Below are positions 18,425 through 27,136 of a DNA stretch of 64,000 bases, piece after piece. The translations under genes and the position numbers were made by a program. Every line of letters starts with the position of its first letter. Position 1 is the first letter of the stretch. Below the pieces are notes generated by a model. The model was given only the letters and a program-made list of their open reading frames with translations, had not been told where the DNA came from and ran no database searches. Location of the stretch: contig CALAWP010000060.1 in NCBI GenBank assembly GCA_937895345.1, forward strand, positions 42,411 to 106,410, given 5' to 3'. This DNA comes from an uncultured Paenibacillus sp. (GTDB lineage: Bacteria > Bacillota > Bacilli > Paenibacillales > Paenibacillaceae).

Positions 18425-18489
18425 TCTGAACGGTTTGCGGCTTGCCGCGCCCGATGTCGAATCATGTCTGATCGGGAATAAAACGGGTG

Positions 18490-18530
18490 CCCAGGGAGAT
18501 AATGAACATTAATGTTTCTCCTTGGGAGGT
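18490..18530 (+). promoter_or_regulatory. sigG leader hairpin that covers the ribosome binding site
   Basis: CCCAGGGAGA (18490-18499) pairs with TCTCCTTGGG (18517-18526) over 10 bp with one G-U pair, and the palindrome AACATTAATGTT lies at the tip. The right arm runs into the Shine-Dalgarno GGGAGGT (18524-18530), so folding would hide it. The B. subtilis sigG mRNA is also reported to carry a leader stem-loop and a weak start codon that hold translation down. Here the start codon is TTG. Confidence 0.7.
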
Positions 18531-18537
18531 AATCACG

Positions 18538-19320
18538 TTGACCCGTAACAAAGTCGAGATCTGTGGAGTGGATACCGCAAAACTGCCTGTCCTGACCAAT
18601 GCCGAAATGCGGGAGCTGTTCACGGCCCTGCAGACGCGCAACGAGTGGGCAGCGCGGGAGAAATTGGTGAATGGAAATTTAAGGCTTGTGCTAAGCGTTA
18701 TTCAGCGGTTTAACAACAGGGGAGAATTTGTGGACGACCTGTTTCAGGTTGGCTGCATCGGTCTCATGAAGGCGATTGATAATTTCGATCTAAGCCAAAA
18801 CGTCAAATTTTCGACTTACGCGGTGCCGATGATCATCGGGGAAATTCGCCGCTACTTGCGGGACAACAACCCGATTCGCGTATCGCGAAGCTTGCGGGAC
18901 ATCGCCTATAAGGCGCTTCAGGTTCGCGACAGCTTGACGAACCAATATTCGCGCGAACCGACGATATTCGAAATATCCGAGGCGCTGAACGTTCCGAAGG
19001 AGGACGTCGTGTTCGCGCTGGACGCGATCCAGGATCCGGTATCGCTCTTCGAGCCGATCTACCATGACGGCGGCGATCCGATTTACGTCATGGACCAGAT
19101 CAGCGACGATCGCAACAAGGACGTATCCTGGATCGAGGAGATCGCACTGCGGGAAGCGATGCACAAGCTGAACGACCGGGAAAAAATGATTTTGTCCATG
19201 CGGTTTTTCGAAGGAAAAACCCAGATGGAGGTTGCCGACGAAATCGGCATCTCGCAAGCTCAAGTTTCCCGGCTGGAGAAGTCGGCCATATCCCAAATGC
19301 AGAAGCATGTCAAAACGTAA
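18538..19320 (+). CDS. sigG: RNA polymerase sporulation sigma factor SigG
   Basis: Late forespore sigma factor. 260 aa, exactly the B. subtilis length, when started at TTG 18538; the N-terminus TRNKVEICGVDTAKLPVL matches the family. GGGAGGT is seven bases upstream. Sigma regions 2, 3 and 4 are intact, ending in the helix-turn-helix EVADEIGISQAQVSRLEKSA. The upstream in-frame ATG at 18502 lies within the leader hairpin and is not credible. SigF- and SigG-type promoter elements are expected upstream, but I could not place them convincingly. A terminator follows after six bases. Confidence 0.97.
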   Translation: MTRNKVEICGVDTAKLPVLTNAEMRELFTALQTRNEWAAREKLVNGNLRLVLSVIQRFNNRGEFVDDLFQVGCIGLMKAIDNFDLSQNVKFSTYAVPMIIGEIRRYLRDNNPIRVSRSLRDIAYKALQVRDSLTNQYSREPTIFEISEALNVPKEDVVFALDAIQDPVSLFEPIYHDGGDPIYVMDQISDDRNKDVSWIEEIALREAMHKLNDREKMILSMRFFEGKTQMEVADEIGISQAQVSRLEKSAISQMQKHVKT

Positions 19321-19325
19321 CCGGC

Positions 19326-19358
19326 AAGCGGCGGGCCATCGGACTCCGCCGCTTTTTT
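19326..19358 (+). terminator. Intrinsic terminator of sigG
   Basis: Perfect 9-bp stem AAGCGGCGG (19326-19334) / CCGCCGCTT (19346-19354) with an 11-base loop and a T-run to 19358. Confidence 0.9.
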
Positions 19359-19447
19359 GGCGCTTCGGAGGACATATTGGGCGGATCGAACATATAGTAA
19401 TAATAAGAATAAGCCGTATCGACTACGACGGAAAAGTGGTGATCGAC

Positions 19448-19729
19448 TTGAAAATATCCGATTTCCAAACGAAGGACGTCATTAATATCGTGGACGGCAA
19501 GAAGCTGGGCCAAATCAGCGACCTGGAGCTGGACCTGCGGCAGGGGCGCATCGATTCGATCGTCGTTCCCCAATATACGAAGGTGTTCGGATGGTTTGGA
19601 AGCAGCGGTACGGAGGTCGTCATACCTTGGCGCAACATCGTCAAGATCGGCGCGGACGTCGTGCTCGTCCGCATGGACGAGACGAAAGCGCTGCGAAACG
19701 AAGAAGACGATTTGCACGTTCGGGCCTAA
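19448..19729 (+). CDS. ylmC: YlmC/YmxH family sporulation protein (PRC-barrel-like)
   Basis: Small protein of the YlmC/YmxH family, found next to sigG in spore formers; a PRC-barrel-like fold is expected and its role is not well defined. About 93 aa if started at TTG 19448, compared with 81 in B. subtilis. Conserved stretches are SDFQTKDVINIVDGKKLG near the start and EVVIPWRNIVKIGADVVLVR near the end. GTGGTGAT acts as a plausible ribosome binding site for TTG 19448; the GTG codons at 19436 and 19439 are alternative starts. The C-terminal 15 residues extend past the usual end. Confidence 0.8.
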   Translation: MKISDFQTKDVINIVDGKKLGQISDLELDLRQGRIDSIVVPQYTKVFGWFGSSGTEVVIPWRNIVKIGADVVLVRMDETKALRNEEDDLHVRA

Positions 19730-19760
19730 TGAGGGTAAAATTTAGGCAGAGGTGATGGGG

Positions 19761-20600
19761 ATGGAACCGTTTCTGCCGTCAGCGAAGGAGCCTTCGCTTT
19801 TTTTGTTGCCGCGCTTGTCGATCGAAGGAGTAACGGCCGGTTTTACCGGACGCGCCGGGGGAGTCAGCGGCGAGCCATGGGCAAGCTTTAATATGGGGCT
19901 GCACGTCGGCGACAGCGACGAGCATGTCGTCCGGAACCGCGAACGGTTAACGGAGACGCTCGGGTGGCCGTTCGAAGCTTTCACATGCGCCGAGCAGGTG
20001 CACGGCAATCGCGTATACCGCGTAACCGAACAGGACAGGGGCAAAGGCAGGCAGTCGCTGGACGATGCGATCGCCGGTTGCGACGCGATCATGACGGATG
20101 TGCCCGGCGTGCTGCTCGTATCTTTTTATGCGGATTGCGTGCCTTTATATTTCTATGACCCCGTGCGGCGCGCAGCTGCGCTCGCCCATGCGGGCTGGAG
20201 AGGAACGGCCGGCAAGATCGCCGAGGCAACGGCGCGGGCGATGCACGAGGCTTACGGCTCGAGACCGGACCAATTGCTGGCGGCAATCGGACCGTCGATC
20301 GGAGGATGCTGCTACGAGGTGGACGGACCGGTCATCGGCGAGATGAACCGCGTCATGGAGGAGCTGGCGCTGTCCGAAACGGCGAGGCGGGTTTGCATGA
20401 AAGAGCTCGAAAACGGGAAAGCTGCGCTCGACTTGAAAGAAATTAACCGACAGATTATGATAAAAGCAGGAATTTTGCCGAGCCGTATCGAAATGTCTAC
20501 TTGGTGCACCGGTTGCAGAACCGATCTTTTTTATTCGCATCGGATGGAGAGCGGCCGCACCGGCCGAATGGCAAGCTGGATCGGCATTGCGGAAAGGTGA
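19761..20600 (+). CDS. pgeF: Peptidoglycan editing factor / purine nucleoside phosphorylase family (YlmD)
   Basis: DUF152 (YfiH/YlmD) family zinc enzyme. Members have been described as purine nucleoside phosphorylases with adenosine deaminase activity, and E. coli YfiH as a peptidoglycan editing factor that removes wrongly made UDP-MurNAc-L-Ser. 279 aa from ATG 19761, five bases after AGAGGTGA. Zinc and catalytic motifs are intact: FYADCVPLY, HAGWRGT, GGCCYEVD and CTGCRTDLFYSHR. In B. subtilis the same gene sits between ylmC and ylmE. Which activity matters here cannot be told from sequence. Confidence 0.88.
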   Translation: MEPFLPSAKEPSLFLLPRLSIEGVTAGFTGRAGGVSGEPWASFNMGLHVGDSDEHVVRNRERLTETLGWPFEAFTCAEQVHGNRVYRVTEQDRGKGRQSLDDAIAGCDAIMTDVPGVLLVSFYADCVPLYFYDPVRRAAALAHAGWRGTAGKIAEATARAMHEAYGSRPDQLLAAIGPSIGGCCYEVDGPVIGEMNRVMEELALSETARRVCMKELENGKAALDLKEINRQIMIKAGILPSRIEMSTWCTGCRTDLFYSHRMESGRTGRMASWIGIAER

Positions 20601-20608
20601 AGAAAACG

Positions 20609-21313
20609 ATGTCCATGCAACAAAGAATGGAAGAGGTCGAGCGGCGGATTCAAGCGGCCTGCAGCCGTTCCGGCCGCAGCAGGGAAGACGTGAACGTCAT
20701 TGCGGTTACGAAGTACGTATCCCTGGAAACGACGGCCGAAGCGTACCGGAGCGGGCTGAACCATTTGGGGGAGAACCGCGTGCAGGACGCCGCCGACAAA
20801 TGGCGCGCGCTCAGCGGCGGCGGTTCGGAAGAAGGCCCCGTCTGGCATTTTATAGGCTCTCTGCAAACGAATAAGGTTAAGGATGTCATCGGAAAGTTTA
20901 CATACATTCATTCGCTGGACAGGCTGCCGCTGGCGGAAGAGATCCAGAAGCGCGCCGCCCGTCTGAATCTGACCGTTCCTTGCTTTATTCAGGTCAACGT
21001 ATCCGGAGAGCAGTCCAAGCACGGATTGTCTCCGAACGAGCTGTCACCTTTTGTCGACGCTTTGAAGGCGTTTCCTTCGATCCGCCCGGTCGGATTGATG
21101 ACGATGGCGCCGTTCGAATCCGATCCGGAACGGACGCGGAGCGTGTTTCGGGCTTTGAGAACGTTGAGGGACGGGCAGCTCGAGCGCCAGGGCGCGGGCG
21201 GTTCCATCCGCCATCTGTCCATGGGCATGTCGAACGATTTTGAAATCGCGATTGAAGAGGGCGCAACCTGGATCCGATTAGGCACGATACTAGTGGGGAA
21301 AGAGGAGGAATGA
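20609..21313 (+). CDS. ylmE: YggS/YlmE family pyridoxal phosphate homeostasis protein
   Basis: PLP-binding TIM-barrel protein (PLPBP family) that buffers free pyridoxal phosphate; it has no known catalysis. 234 aa from ATG 20609, with AAAGGTGA at 20593-20600 overlapping the pgeF stop. The PLP lysine sits in VIAVTKYV, followed by [21 protein letters not shown] and [23 protein letters not shown]. An in-frame open stretch upstream overlaps pgeF and is not part of the gene. Confidence 0.93.
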   Translation: MSMQQRMEEVERRIQAACSRSGRSREDVNVIAVTKYVSLETTAEAYRSGLNHLGENRVQDAADKWRALSGGGSEEGPVWHFIGSLQTNKVKDVIGKFTYIHSLDRLPLAEEIQKRAARLNLTVPCFIQVNVSGEQSKHGLSPNELSPFVDALKAFPSIRPVGLMTMAPFESDPERTRSVFRALRTLRDGQLERQGAGGSIRHLSMGMSNDFEIAIEEGATWIRLGTILVGKEEE

Positions 21314-21317
21314 AACG

Positions 21318-21785
21318 ATGAGCGTCATGAACCGGTTTATGAACTTTCTTGGCTTGCAGGAGGAAGAAGAAGTCGTCGAGCGGGAGCGCGTTGCGGCAAC
21401 GGAGGAGCAAGAAACTGAAACCACCCCCTTCGAAATGCGTAAAAACAGTAGAAGCAGCGGGATTGGCCATAATAACAATGTAGTCAGCATTCATACGCAG
21501 AAGAACATTCGCGTCGTGCTGAACGAGCCGCGTTCCTATGACGAAGCGCAGGAGATCGCGGATCATCTCCGTTCGCGCCGCGCCGTCATCGTCAATTTGC
21601 AGCGGGTGCGCAGCGATCTTGCGCTTCGGATTGTCGATTTCCTCAGCGGCACGGTTTACGCTTTGAACGGAAGCATCTCCAAGCTCGGCCCCAACATTTT
21701 TCTGTGCACGCCCGAATCTTTCGAGATCCAAGGTTCCATATCGGAGATGCTGGCAGAGGAGAACGATTACAACAAAATGAGGTGA
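21318..21785 (+). CDS. sepF: Cell division protein SepF
   Basis: FtsZ-binding protein that bundles protofilaments and anchors the Z ring to the membrane; partly redundant with FtsA. 155 aa, typical. An N-terminal amphipathic helix ([14 protein letters not shown]) is the membrane anchor, followed by an acidic, variable linker and the C-terminal SepF core with ARxxxD-like spacing and [23 protein letters not shown] 21318 follows GAGGAGGAATGA. The stop overlaps the ylmG ribosome binding site. Confidence 0.94.
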   Translation: MSVMNRFMNFLGLQEEEEVVERERVAATEEQETETTPFEMRKNSRSSGIGHNNNVVSIHTQKNIRVVLNEPRSYDEAQEIADHLRSRRAVIVNLQRVRSDLALRIVDFLSGTVYALNGSISKLGPNIFLCTPESFEIQGSISEMLAEENDYNKMR

Positions 21786-21792
21786 CCTTCGG

Positions 21793-22071
21793 TTGGAACA
21801 TACCATTATCGGTTTTGTAGGCTTTGCACTGCGCATTTACAGCTATTTGATTATCGGATACGTCTTGCTGTCCTGGTTTCCGAACGCCCGGGAAAGCTTT
21901 ATCGGCCAGCTTCTGGGCCGAATCGTGGAGCCTTACTTGAGCATTTTCAGAAGATTTATTCCGCCGCTTGGCGGCGTGCTGGATTTGTCTCCGATCATTG
22001 CGATTTTTGCGCTGCAGTTCATCGCGCTCGGATTGCAAGCGGTCATCGGATTCATTTTCGGTCTCGGGTAA
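21793..22071 (+). CDS. ylmG: YggT/YlmG family membrane protein
   Basis: Small membrane protein of the YggT family with two hydrophobic segments separated by a loop containing PYLSIFRRFIPPLGGVLDLSPI, the family signature. 92 aa. The start is TTG 21793; GAGGTGA at 21779-21785 overlaps the sepF stop. Members are linked with division and chloroplast nucleoid organisation, but their biochemical role is unknown. Confidence 0.9.
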   Translation: MEHTIIGFVGFALRIYSYLIIGYVLLSWFPNARESFIGQLLGRIVEPYLSIFRRFIPPLGGVLDLSPIIAIFALQFIALGLQAVIGFIFGLG

Positions 22072-22081
22072 GGATGGCGGC

Positions 22082-22867
22082 ATGACGAAGGAAGCGCTGT
22101 ATCATCATTTCCATGCCGAAGAAAAGCCGTTTGTAGACAGAGTGTTGGAATGGGTAGAGCGGTCCGCGCAGCTTCATGAGCTGAGGCGGACCGATTTTTT
22201 GGATCCGCGCCAGCAGGAAATTGTAGAAAGTTTGGCCAACCGGAACGGTGATGTGGCCGTCAGAATGGACGGAGGATACGCCGAAGCCGAACGGAAGCGG
22301 GCGGTCGTCGCCCCCGACTACAGAGATTTGGAGCGGGAGGAGATCGGATTGTCCGTGCTCGAAGCGCGGCTGCCCGCCATTACGGGAGCGGAGCTGGATC
22401 ACGGCGATTATTTGGGCGCGCTGCTGGGGCTGGGCATTAAGCGCGATCGGATCGGCGACATCCATGTGCATCCGTCCTTTGCCCATATTATCGTTTGCGA
22501 GGAAATTGCCGACTATTTGAATATCCACCTCCGTCAGGTGCATCGGGTTCACGTACTGACGGAGATGCTGCCGCTGGACCAATTGCAGCCGTCGATTCCG
22601 AAGCTGGAAGAGATGAGCCTGAGCGTCGCGTCCATGAGGCTGGACGGCATTGCAAGCGACGTATACCGGATCAGCCGGTCCAGGATCGTCGACCCGATCC
22701 GCGCAGGCCGGTGCCGGGTCAATTGGCGGACGGAGGAGGATCCGTCCCGGATGCTGCGCGACGGAGACGTCGTCTCGTTTAAAGGGCTTGGCCGCTTTAA
22801 AGTCGTTTCCGCGGACGGAGTGACAAAAAAGGGCAGAATTCGGGTCCGGATCGGCAAATTTATTTAA
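22082..22867 (+). CDS. ylmH: YlmH family S4-domain RNA-binding protein
   Basis: RNA-binding protein whose B. subtilis homologue acts in ribosome rescue/quality control on stalled 50S subunits. 261 aa from ATG 22082 after AAGGATGG. An N-terminal domain is followed by a central DHGDYLGALLGLGIKRDRIGDI motif typical of YlmH and a C-terminal S4 domain (about residues 185-250; SRIVDPIRAGRCRVNW and LRDGDVVSFKGLGRFKV). A longer in-frame upstream extension overlaps ylmG and lacks a ribosome binding site. Confidence 0.92.
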   Translation: MTKEALYHHFHAEEKPFVDRVLEWVERSAQLHELRRTDFLDPRQQEIVESLANRNGDVAVRMDGGYAEAERKRAVVAPDYRDLEREEIGLSVLEARLPAITGAELDHGDYLGALLGLGIKRDRIGDIHVHPSFAHIIVCEEIADYLNIHLRQVHRVHVLTEMLPLDQLQPSIPKLEEMSLSVASMRLDGIASDVYRISRSRIVDPIRAGRCRVNWRTEEDPSRMLRDGDVVSFKGLGRFKVVSADGVTKKGRIRVRIGKFI

Positions 22868-22979
22868 GAGATTGCAGGAAATAAACGGGGCGCTGTCGAA
22901 TGTGTGTGATACAGCAAAGGCGGCGCTTTCGGATTTGCCGCCGCATGCGCCGGATAAATCAGCTCTAGGAGGTGCGCCA

Positions 22980-23483
22980 ATGCCGTTAACGCCATTGGAC
23001 ATACATAACAAGGAATTTTCGCGCAGACTGCGCGGCTACGACGAAGACGAAGTGAACGAGTTTCTCGACCAGGTCATCAAGGATTACGAGTCGCTGATTC
23101 GGGAAAACAAGGAGCTCCACAACCAGATGCTGGCGCTGCAGGAGAAGCTGAACCACTTTGCCAATATCGAGGATACGCTCAGCAAAACGATTATCGTGGC
23201 GCAGGAAGCGGCCGACGAGGTTCGGAACAACGCGAAGAAGGAAGCACAGCTGATCATTAAGGAAGCCGAGAAAAACGCAGACCGCATCGTCAACGATTCG
23301 CTCAACAAGTCCCGCAAAATTGCGCTTGAGGTGGAGGAGCTCAAGAAGCAGGCGTCCATCTACAGGGCAAGATTCCGGACGCTGGTGGAAGCCCAGCTCG
23401 ATTTGCTGTCGCAGGACGGCTGGGATACGCTGGAGTCGCCATCGAACTCGCGCGACGCCGAGCACGAGCTGCTGCGGGGATAA
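22980..23483 (+). CDS. divIVA: Septum/pole-targeting protein DivIVA
   Basis: Coiled-coil protein that recognises curved membrane at poles and septa and positions Min proteins and, in sporulation, the chromosome anchor. 167 aa. The N-terminal membrane-binding motif MPLTPLDIHNKEFSRRLRGY with EDEVNEFLDQVI is near-consensus; residues 30-145 are predicted coiled coil rich in Glu, Lys and Gln. ATG 22980 follows AGGAGGTG. A hairpin CGGGCAT/ATGCCCG (23488-23520) without T-tract lies just after the stop. Confidence 0.95.
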   Translation: MPLTPLDIHNKEFSRRLRGYDEDEVNEFLDQVIKDYESLIRENKELHNQMLALQEKLNHFANIEDTLSKTIIVAQEAADEVRNNAKKEAQLIIKEAEKNADRIVNDSLNKSRKIALEVEELKKQASIYRARFRTLVEAQLDLLSQDGWDTLESPSNSRDAEHELLRG

Positions 23484-23536
23484 GCCCCGGGCATTAGGCT
23501 CCGTCGATTTCTGATGCCCGAATCCGCCGGCGGCGA

Positions 23537-23566
23537 TTGACAACCGGCCATACAATGCGCTATAAC
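23537..23566 (+). promoter_or_regulatory. SigA promoter of the ileS T-box leader
   Basis: TTGACA (23537-23542), 18-base spacer, TATAAC (23561-23566). Transcription should begin close to 23573, just before the T-box stem I. Confidence 0.75.
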
Positions 23567-23589
23567 TATAATCATTACGAACAAAGCTA

Positions 23590-23925
23590 ACCTTCTGCGA
23601 CGAGAACGAGTACGCTTTGCCTTCGATCCCCAGAGAGCCGGCGGTTGCTGCAAGCCCGGCGTTCGAAGCTCAGCGGAATATCCTCTCCGAGAAGCGGCGC
23701 CCAACCCTTGCGACAAGCCAGTAAGCGCCGACGGCCGTCCCCCGTTACAGGGAACGCGAATCGAATCGATTCGCGCTTGAGATGCCGCAATCCTGCCCGT
23801 CCCCGTGAGGGCGCAGGCGGAAGGGCTGCACGTTTCGCTGTCGGCGAAGGTGCAATTGTGCGGAACAAGGGTGGTAACGCGAGCTTCGCCTCGTCCCTTA
23901 TCGGGACGGGGCTTTTTTATTTTAT
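23590..23925 (+). promoter_or_regulatory. T-box riboswitch (isoleucine) upstream of ileS
   Basis: A tRNA-sensing leader that lets ileS be transcribed when uncharged tRNA-Ile is abundant. Stem I features are visible: GAACGAGTA (S-turn region) near 23602, the conserved CAGAGAGCCGG at 23631-23641, and the specifier codon ATC at 23680-23682. The T-box motif AAGGGTGGTAACGCG lies at 23867-23881. The competing terminator is GCCTCGTCCC / GGGACGGGGC (23888-23912) followed by a T-run. ATC encodes isoleucine, in agreement with the gene downstream. Confidence 0.93.
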
Positions 23926-23954
23926 TCGCAAACGACGAAAGGAGCGATGCGTCC

Positions 23955-26900
23955 ATGCAGCGCGTAGACGTGAAGGAGCGCGCCCGCAGCCGCGAGCTGA
24001 GGGTGCTGAATCAGTGGAAGGAACAGGATACGTTCAAACGATCGATCGACAACAGAGCCGGCAAGCCGAATTTCGTCTTCTACGAAGGACCGCCGACGGC
24101 AAACGGCGCGCCGCATATCGGCCATGTGCTGGGCCGGGTCATCAAAGATTTTATTTGCCGCTACAAGACGATGGCGGGTTACCGGGTTGTCCGCAAAGCG
24201 GGCTGGGATACGCACGGCCTGCCGGTCGAGCTCGGCGTCGAGAAACAGCTGGGCATTTCGGGCAAGCAGGAAATCGAAAATTACGGCGTCGAAGCGTTCG
24301 TCAAAAAGTGCAAGGACAGCGTCTTCGAATACGAGAAGCAATGGCGGGAGCTGACGGAAGCGATCGCCTATTGGACGGATATGGATCATCCGTACATTAC
24401 GCTCGACAACCGCTATATTGAGAGCGTATGGCATATTTTGTCGACGATCCACAAGAAAGGGCTGCTGTACCGCGGCCACCGCGTCAGCCCGTATTGCCCT
24501 TGCTGCCAGACGACGCTGAGCTCGCACGAGGTGGCGCAAGGATACGAGGACGTGAAGGACCTTAGCGCCACGGCCAAGTTCAAGCTGACGGATTCGGGCG
24601 ATTACGTCCTCGCATGGACGACGACGCCTTGGACGCTGCCGGCGAACGTGGCGCTGGCGGTCAACGCGGAGCTGGATTACGTCCGCGCGGCCAAGGACGG
24701 CGAGGTCTATATCGTAGCGGCCAATTTGGCGGAAAAGGTGCTGAAAGAAAACTACGAAGTGCTGTCGACGCTGAAAGGCTCCGAATTGGCGGGACGCTCC
24801 TACGAGCCGCCATTCCGTTACGCGACGGTCGAGAAGGGACATGTCGTCATTACCGGCGATTTCGTCAGCGACTCGAGCGGCACCGGCATAGTCCACATCG
24901 CTCCGGCGCACGGCGAGGACGACTACAAGGTCGCCCGCCAGAACGGCATCGGCATGCTGAGCGTCGTCAACAACGCCGGGCGCTATACGGACGAGGTGAC
25001 CGATCTGGCCGGCCGGTTCGTGAAGGATTGCGACGTCGATATCGTCAAGATGCTGAGCGAGAAAGGGCTGCTGTTCGCGAAGGAGCGCTACGAGCACAGC
25101 TATCCGTTCTGCTGGCGCTGCAAATCGCCGCTGCTCTATTACGCGACGGAAAGCTGGTTTATCGAAACGACGGCGGTCAAGGATCAGCTCATTGCCAACA
25201 ATAACGGCGTCGACTGGTATCCCGGCCATATTCGCGAAGGACGCTTCGGCAAGTTTTTGGAAGATCTGGTCGACTGGAACATCAGCCGGAACCGGTATTG
25301 GGGCACGCCGCTCAACGTATGGGTGTGCGAGGCGACGGGCAAGGAATACGCGCCGGAGAGCATTGCCGACCTGCGCGCCCGCGCCGTGACGGAAGTGCCG
25401 GAGGACATCGAGCTGCACAAGCCGTACGTGGACGACATTTTGCTGAAGTCGCCGTTCGCTGAAGACGCCGTCATGCGCCGCACGCCGGAAGTGATCGACG
25501 TCTGGTTCGACAGCGGCTCCATGCCGTTCGCGCAGCAGCATTACCCGTTCGGCGACAAGGCGCAATTCGAGGAGCAGTATCCGGCGGACATTATTTGCGA
25601 AGGCATCGATCAGACGCGCGGCTGGTTTTTCAGCCTGCTGGCCGTGTCGACGCTTTATAACGGCAAGGCGCCGTACAAGGCGGTCATTTCGACCGGCCAT
25701 ATTTTGGACGAAAACGGGCAGAAGATGTCCAAGTCGAAGGGCAACGTCATCGATCCTTGGGAAATCATCAACGAATACGGCACCGACGCGTTCCGCTGGG
25801 CGCTGCTGGCCGACAGCGCGCCTTGGAACAGCAAACGGTTTTCCAAAGGCATCGTGGGCGAAGCGAAATCGAAGGTGATCGACACGATCGTCAACGCGCA
25901 TGCGTTCTACGCGCTGTACGCCTCCATCGACGGGTACGAGCCGGAGAAGCATCGCGGGGCGGGTTCGGACAACAAGCTGGACCGCTGGATCGTCTCGCGG
26001 CTGCACAGCCTGATCAAGACGGTGTCGAAAGGACTCGAGGCGAACGATTTCCTGAACCCGGCGAAGGCGATCGAAACGTTCGTCGACGAGCTGAGCAACT
26101 GGTACATCCGCCGTTCGCGCGACCGTTTCTGGGGCAGCGGCCTGACGGAGGACAAAATTGCGGCATATACGACGCTGCGCGAGGCGCTGTTGACGCTGTC
26201 CCGCCTTATCGCACCGTATGCCCCGCTGCTGGCGGACGACGTTTACCGCAACCTGGGAGGCGCCGACAGCGTCCATCTGGCCGATTATCCGCAAGCCGAC
26301 GAAACGCTGATCGACGAGACGCTGGAGCGGGATATGGAAAGCGCCAAGGGCATCGTCGAGCTGGCCCGCACCGTCCGCAACGAGACGGGCATCAAGACGC
26401 GGCAGCCGCTGTCCGAGCTGATCGTATCGCTGGACCGGGAGTTTGCAATCGGCGAGTACGAGGACATCATCAAAGACGAAATTAACGTGAAGTCGATTGC
26501 GGTGCAAAATTCCGAGGACGGCTTCGTCGATTTTACGCTGAAGCTGAACCTCAAGATCGGCGGCAAAAAATACGGCAAAAACGTCGCCCCGATTCAAACC
26601 GCGCTGAAGGAGCTGTCCGCCGAGGAAGCGGCCAAGGTCGTCGCCGAAGGAACGTTTCCGTTCACGTCGCCGGAAGGCGAGACGTTCGGCATACCGCTCG
26701 AGGAGCTGCTGGTGGAGAAAAAAGCGAAGAGCGGCTTCGCTTCCGCGTCCGGCGGCGGCATCACCGTCGCGCTCAACACGGACATTACACCGGAGCTGGA
26801 GCGGGAAGGCTGGGTGCGCGAAGTGATCCGGGCGGTGCAGGACACGCGCAAAAAGCTCGATCTTCCGATCGAGAAACGGATCGATCTTGTGCTGGACGCC

Positions 26901-27047
26901 GATGCCGAGCTGCAGGCCACGCTCGAGGCGTTTGCCGGGCTGCTGCGCGAAAACGTGCTCGTCCGCAACGTTTCGTTCGGTTCGAGGCCGGAGATGGAGA
27001 GAGTCGCCGCCGGAGACAAAGAAATCGGCATTTTCATCGAAGGTTAA
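23955..27047 (+). CDS. ileS: Isoleucyl-tRNA synthetase, long (type 2-like) form
   Basis: Class Ia synthetase charging tRNA-Ile, with an editing domain for misactivated valine. 1030 aa, about 110 more than B. subtilis IleS (921 aa). Motifs: PPTANGAPHIGHVLGR (HIGH), GWDTHGLPVE, cysteine pairs in PYCPCC and FCWRCK, and GQKMSKSKGN (KMSKS). Length and the GHVLGRVIKD form around HIGH suggest the eukaryote-like IleRS2 class, which tends to tolerate mupirocin. ATG 23955 has AAAGGAG at 23938-23944; the in-frame upstream extension runs through the T-box terminator and is not translated. The C-terminus has the tRNA-binding and DUF5915-like part. Confidence 0.94.
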   Translation: MQRVDVKERARSRELRVLNQWKEQDTFKRSIDNRAGKPNFVFYEGPPTANGAPHIGHVLGRVIKDFICRYKTMAGYRVVRKAGWDTHGLPVELGVEKQLGISGKQEIENYGVEAFVKKCKDSVFEYEKQWRELTEAIAYWTDMDHPYITLDNRYIESVWHILSTIHKKGLLYRGHRVSPYCPCCQTTLSSHEVAQGYEDVKDLSATAKFKLTDSGDYVLAWTTTPWTLPANVALAVNAELDYVRAAKDGEVYIVAANLAEKVLKENYEVLSTLKGSELAGRSYEPPFRYATVEKGHVVITGDFVSDSSGTGIVHIAPAHGEDDYKVARQNGIGMLSVVNNAGRYTDEVTDLAGRFVKDCDVDIVKMLSEKGLLFAKERYEHSYPFCWRCKSPLLYYATESWFIETTAVKDQLIANNNGVDWYPGHIREGRFGKFLEDLVDWNISRNRYWGTPLNVWVCEATGKEYAPESIADLRARAVTEVPEDIELHKPYVDDILLKSPFAEDAVMRRTPEVIDVWFDSGSMPFAQQHYPFGDKAQFEEQYPADIICEGIDQTRGWFFSLLAVSTLYNGKAPYKAVISTGHILDENGQKMSKSKGNVIDPWEIINEYGTDAFRWALLADSAPWNSKRFSKGIVGEAKSKVIDTIVNAHAFYALYASIDGYEPEKHRGAGSDNKLDRWIVSRLHSLIKTVSKGLEANDFLNPAKAIETFVDELSNWYIRRSRDRFWGSGLTEDKIAAYTTLREALLTLSRLIAPYAPLLADDVYRNLGGADSVHLADYPQADETLIDETLERDMESAKGIVELARTVRNETGIKTRQPLSELIVSLDREFAIGEYEDIIKDEINVKSIAVQNSEDGFVDFTLKLNLKIGGKKYGKNVAPIQTALKELSAEEAAKVVAEGTFPFTSPEGETFGIPLEELLVEKKAKSGFASASGGGITVALNTDITPELEREGWVREVIRAVQDTRKKLDLPIEKRIDLVLDADAELQATLEAFAGLLRENVLVRNVSFGSRPEMERVAAGDKEIGIFIEG

Positions 27048-27065
27048 GGATATAGTAATAGAAGA

Positions 27066-27107
27066 AAGCCCGCTTATCCGCTTTGCCGGCGGAGCGGGCT
27101 TCTTTAC
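27066..27107 (+). terminator. Terminator of ileS
   Basis: AAGCCCGCT (27066-27074) / AGCGGGCTT (27093-27101), perfect 9 bp, with an 18-base GC-rich loop and CTTCTTTA after it. Confidence 0.75.
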
Positions 27108-27136
27108 GACTATGGACGCAAATGGAGTTAAATGCG

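Noticed and set aside
23922..26597. 891-codon open frame on the minus strand inside ileS
   Set aside because: Antisense shadow of ileS caused by high GC third positions; biased composition and no start context.
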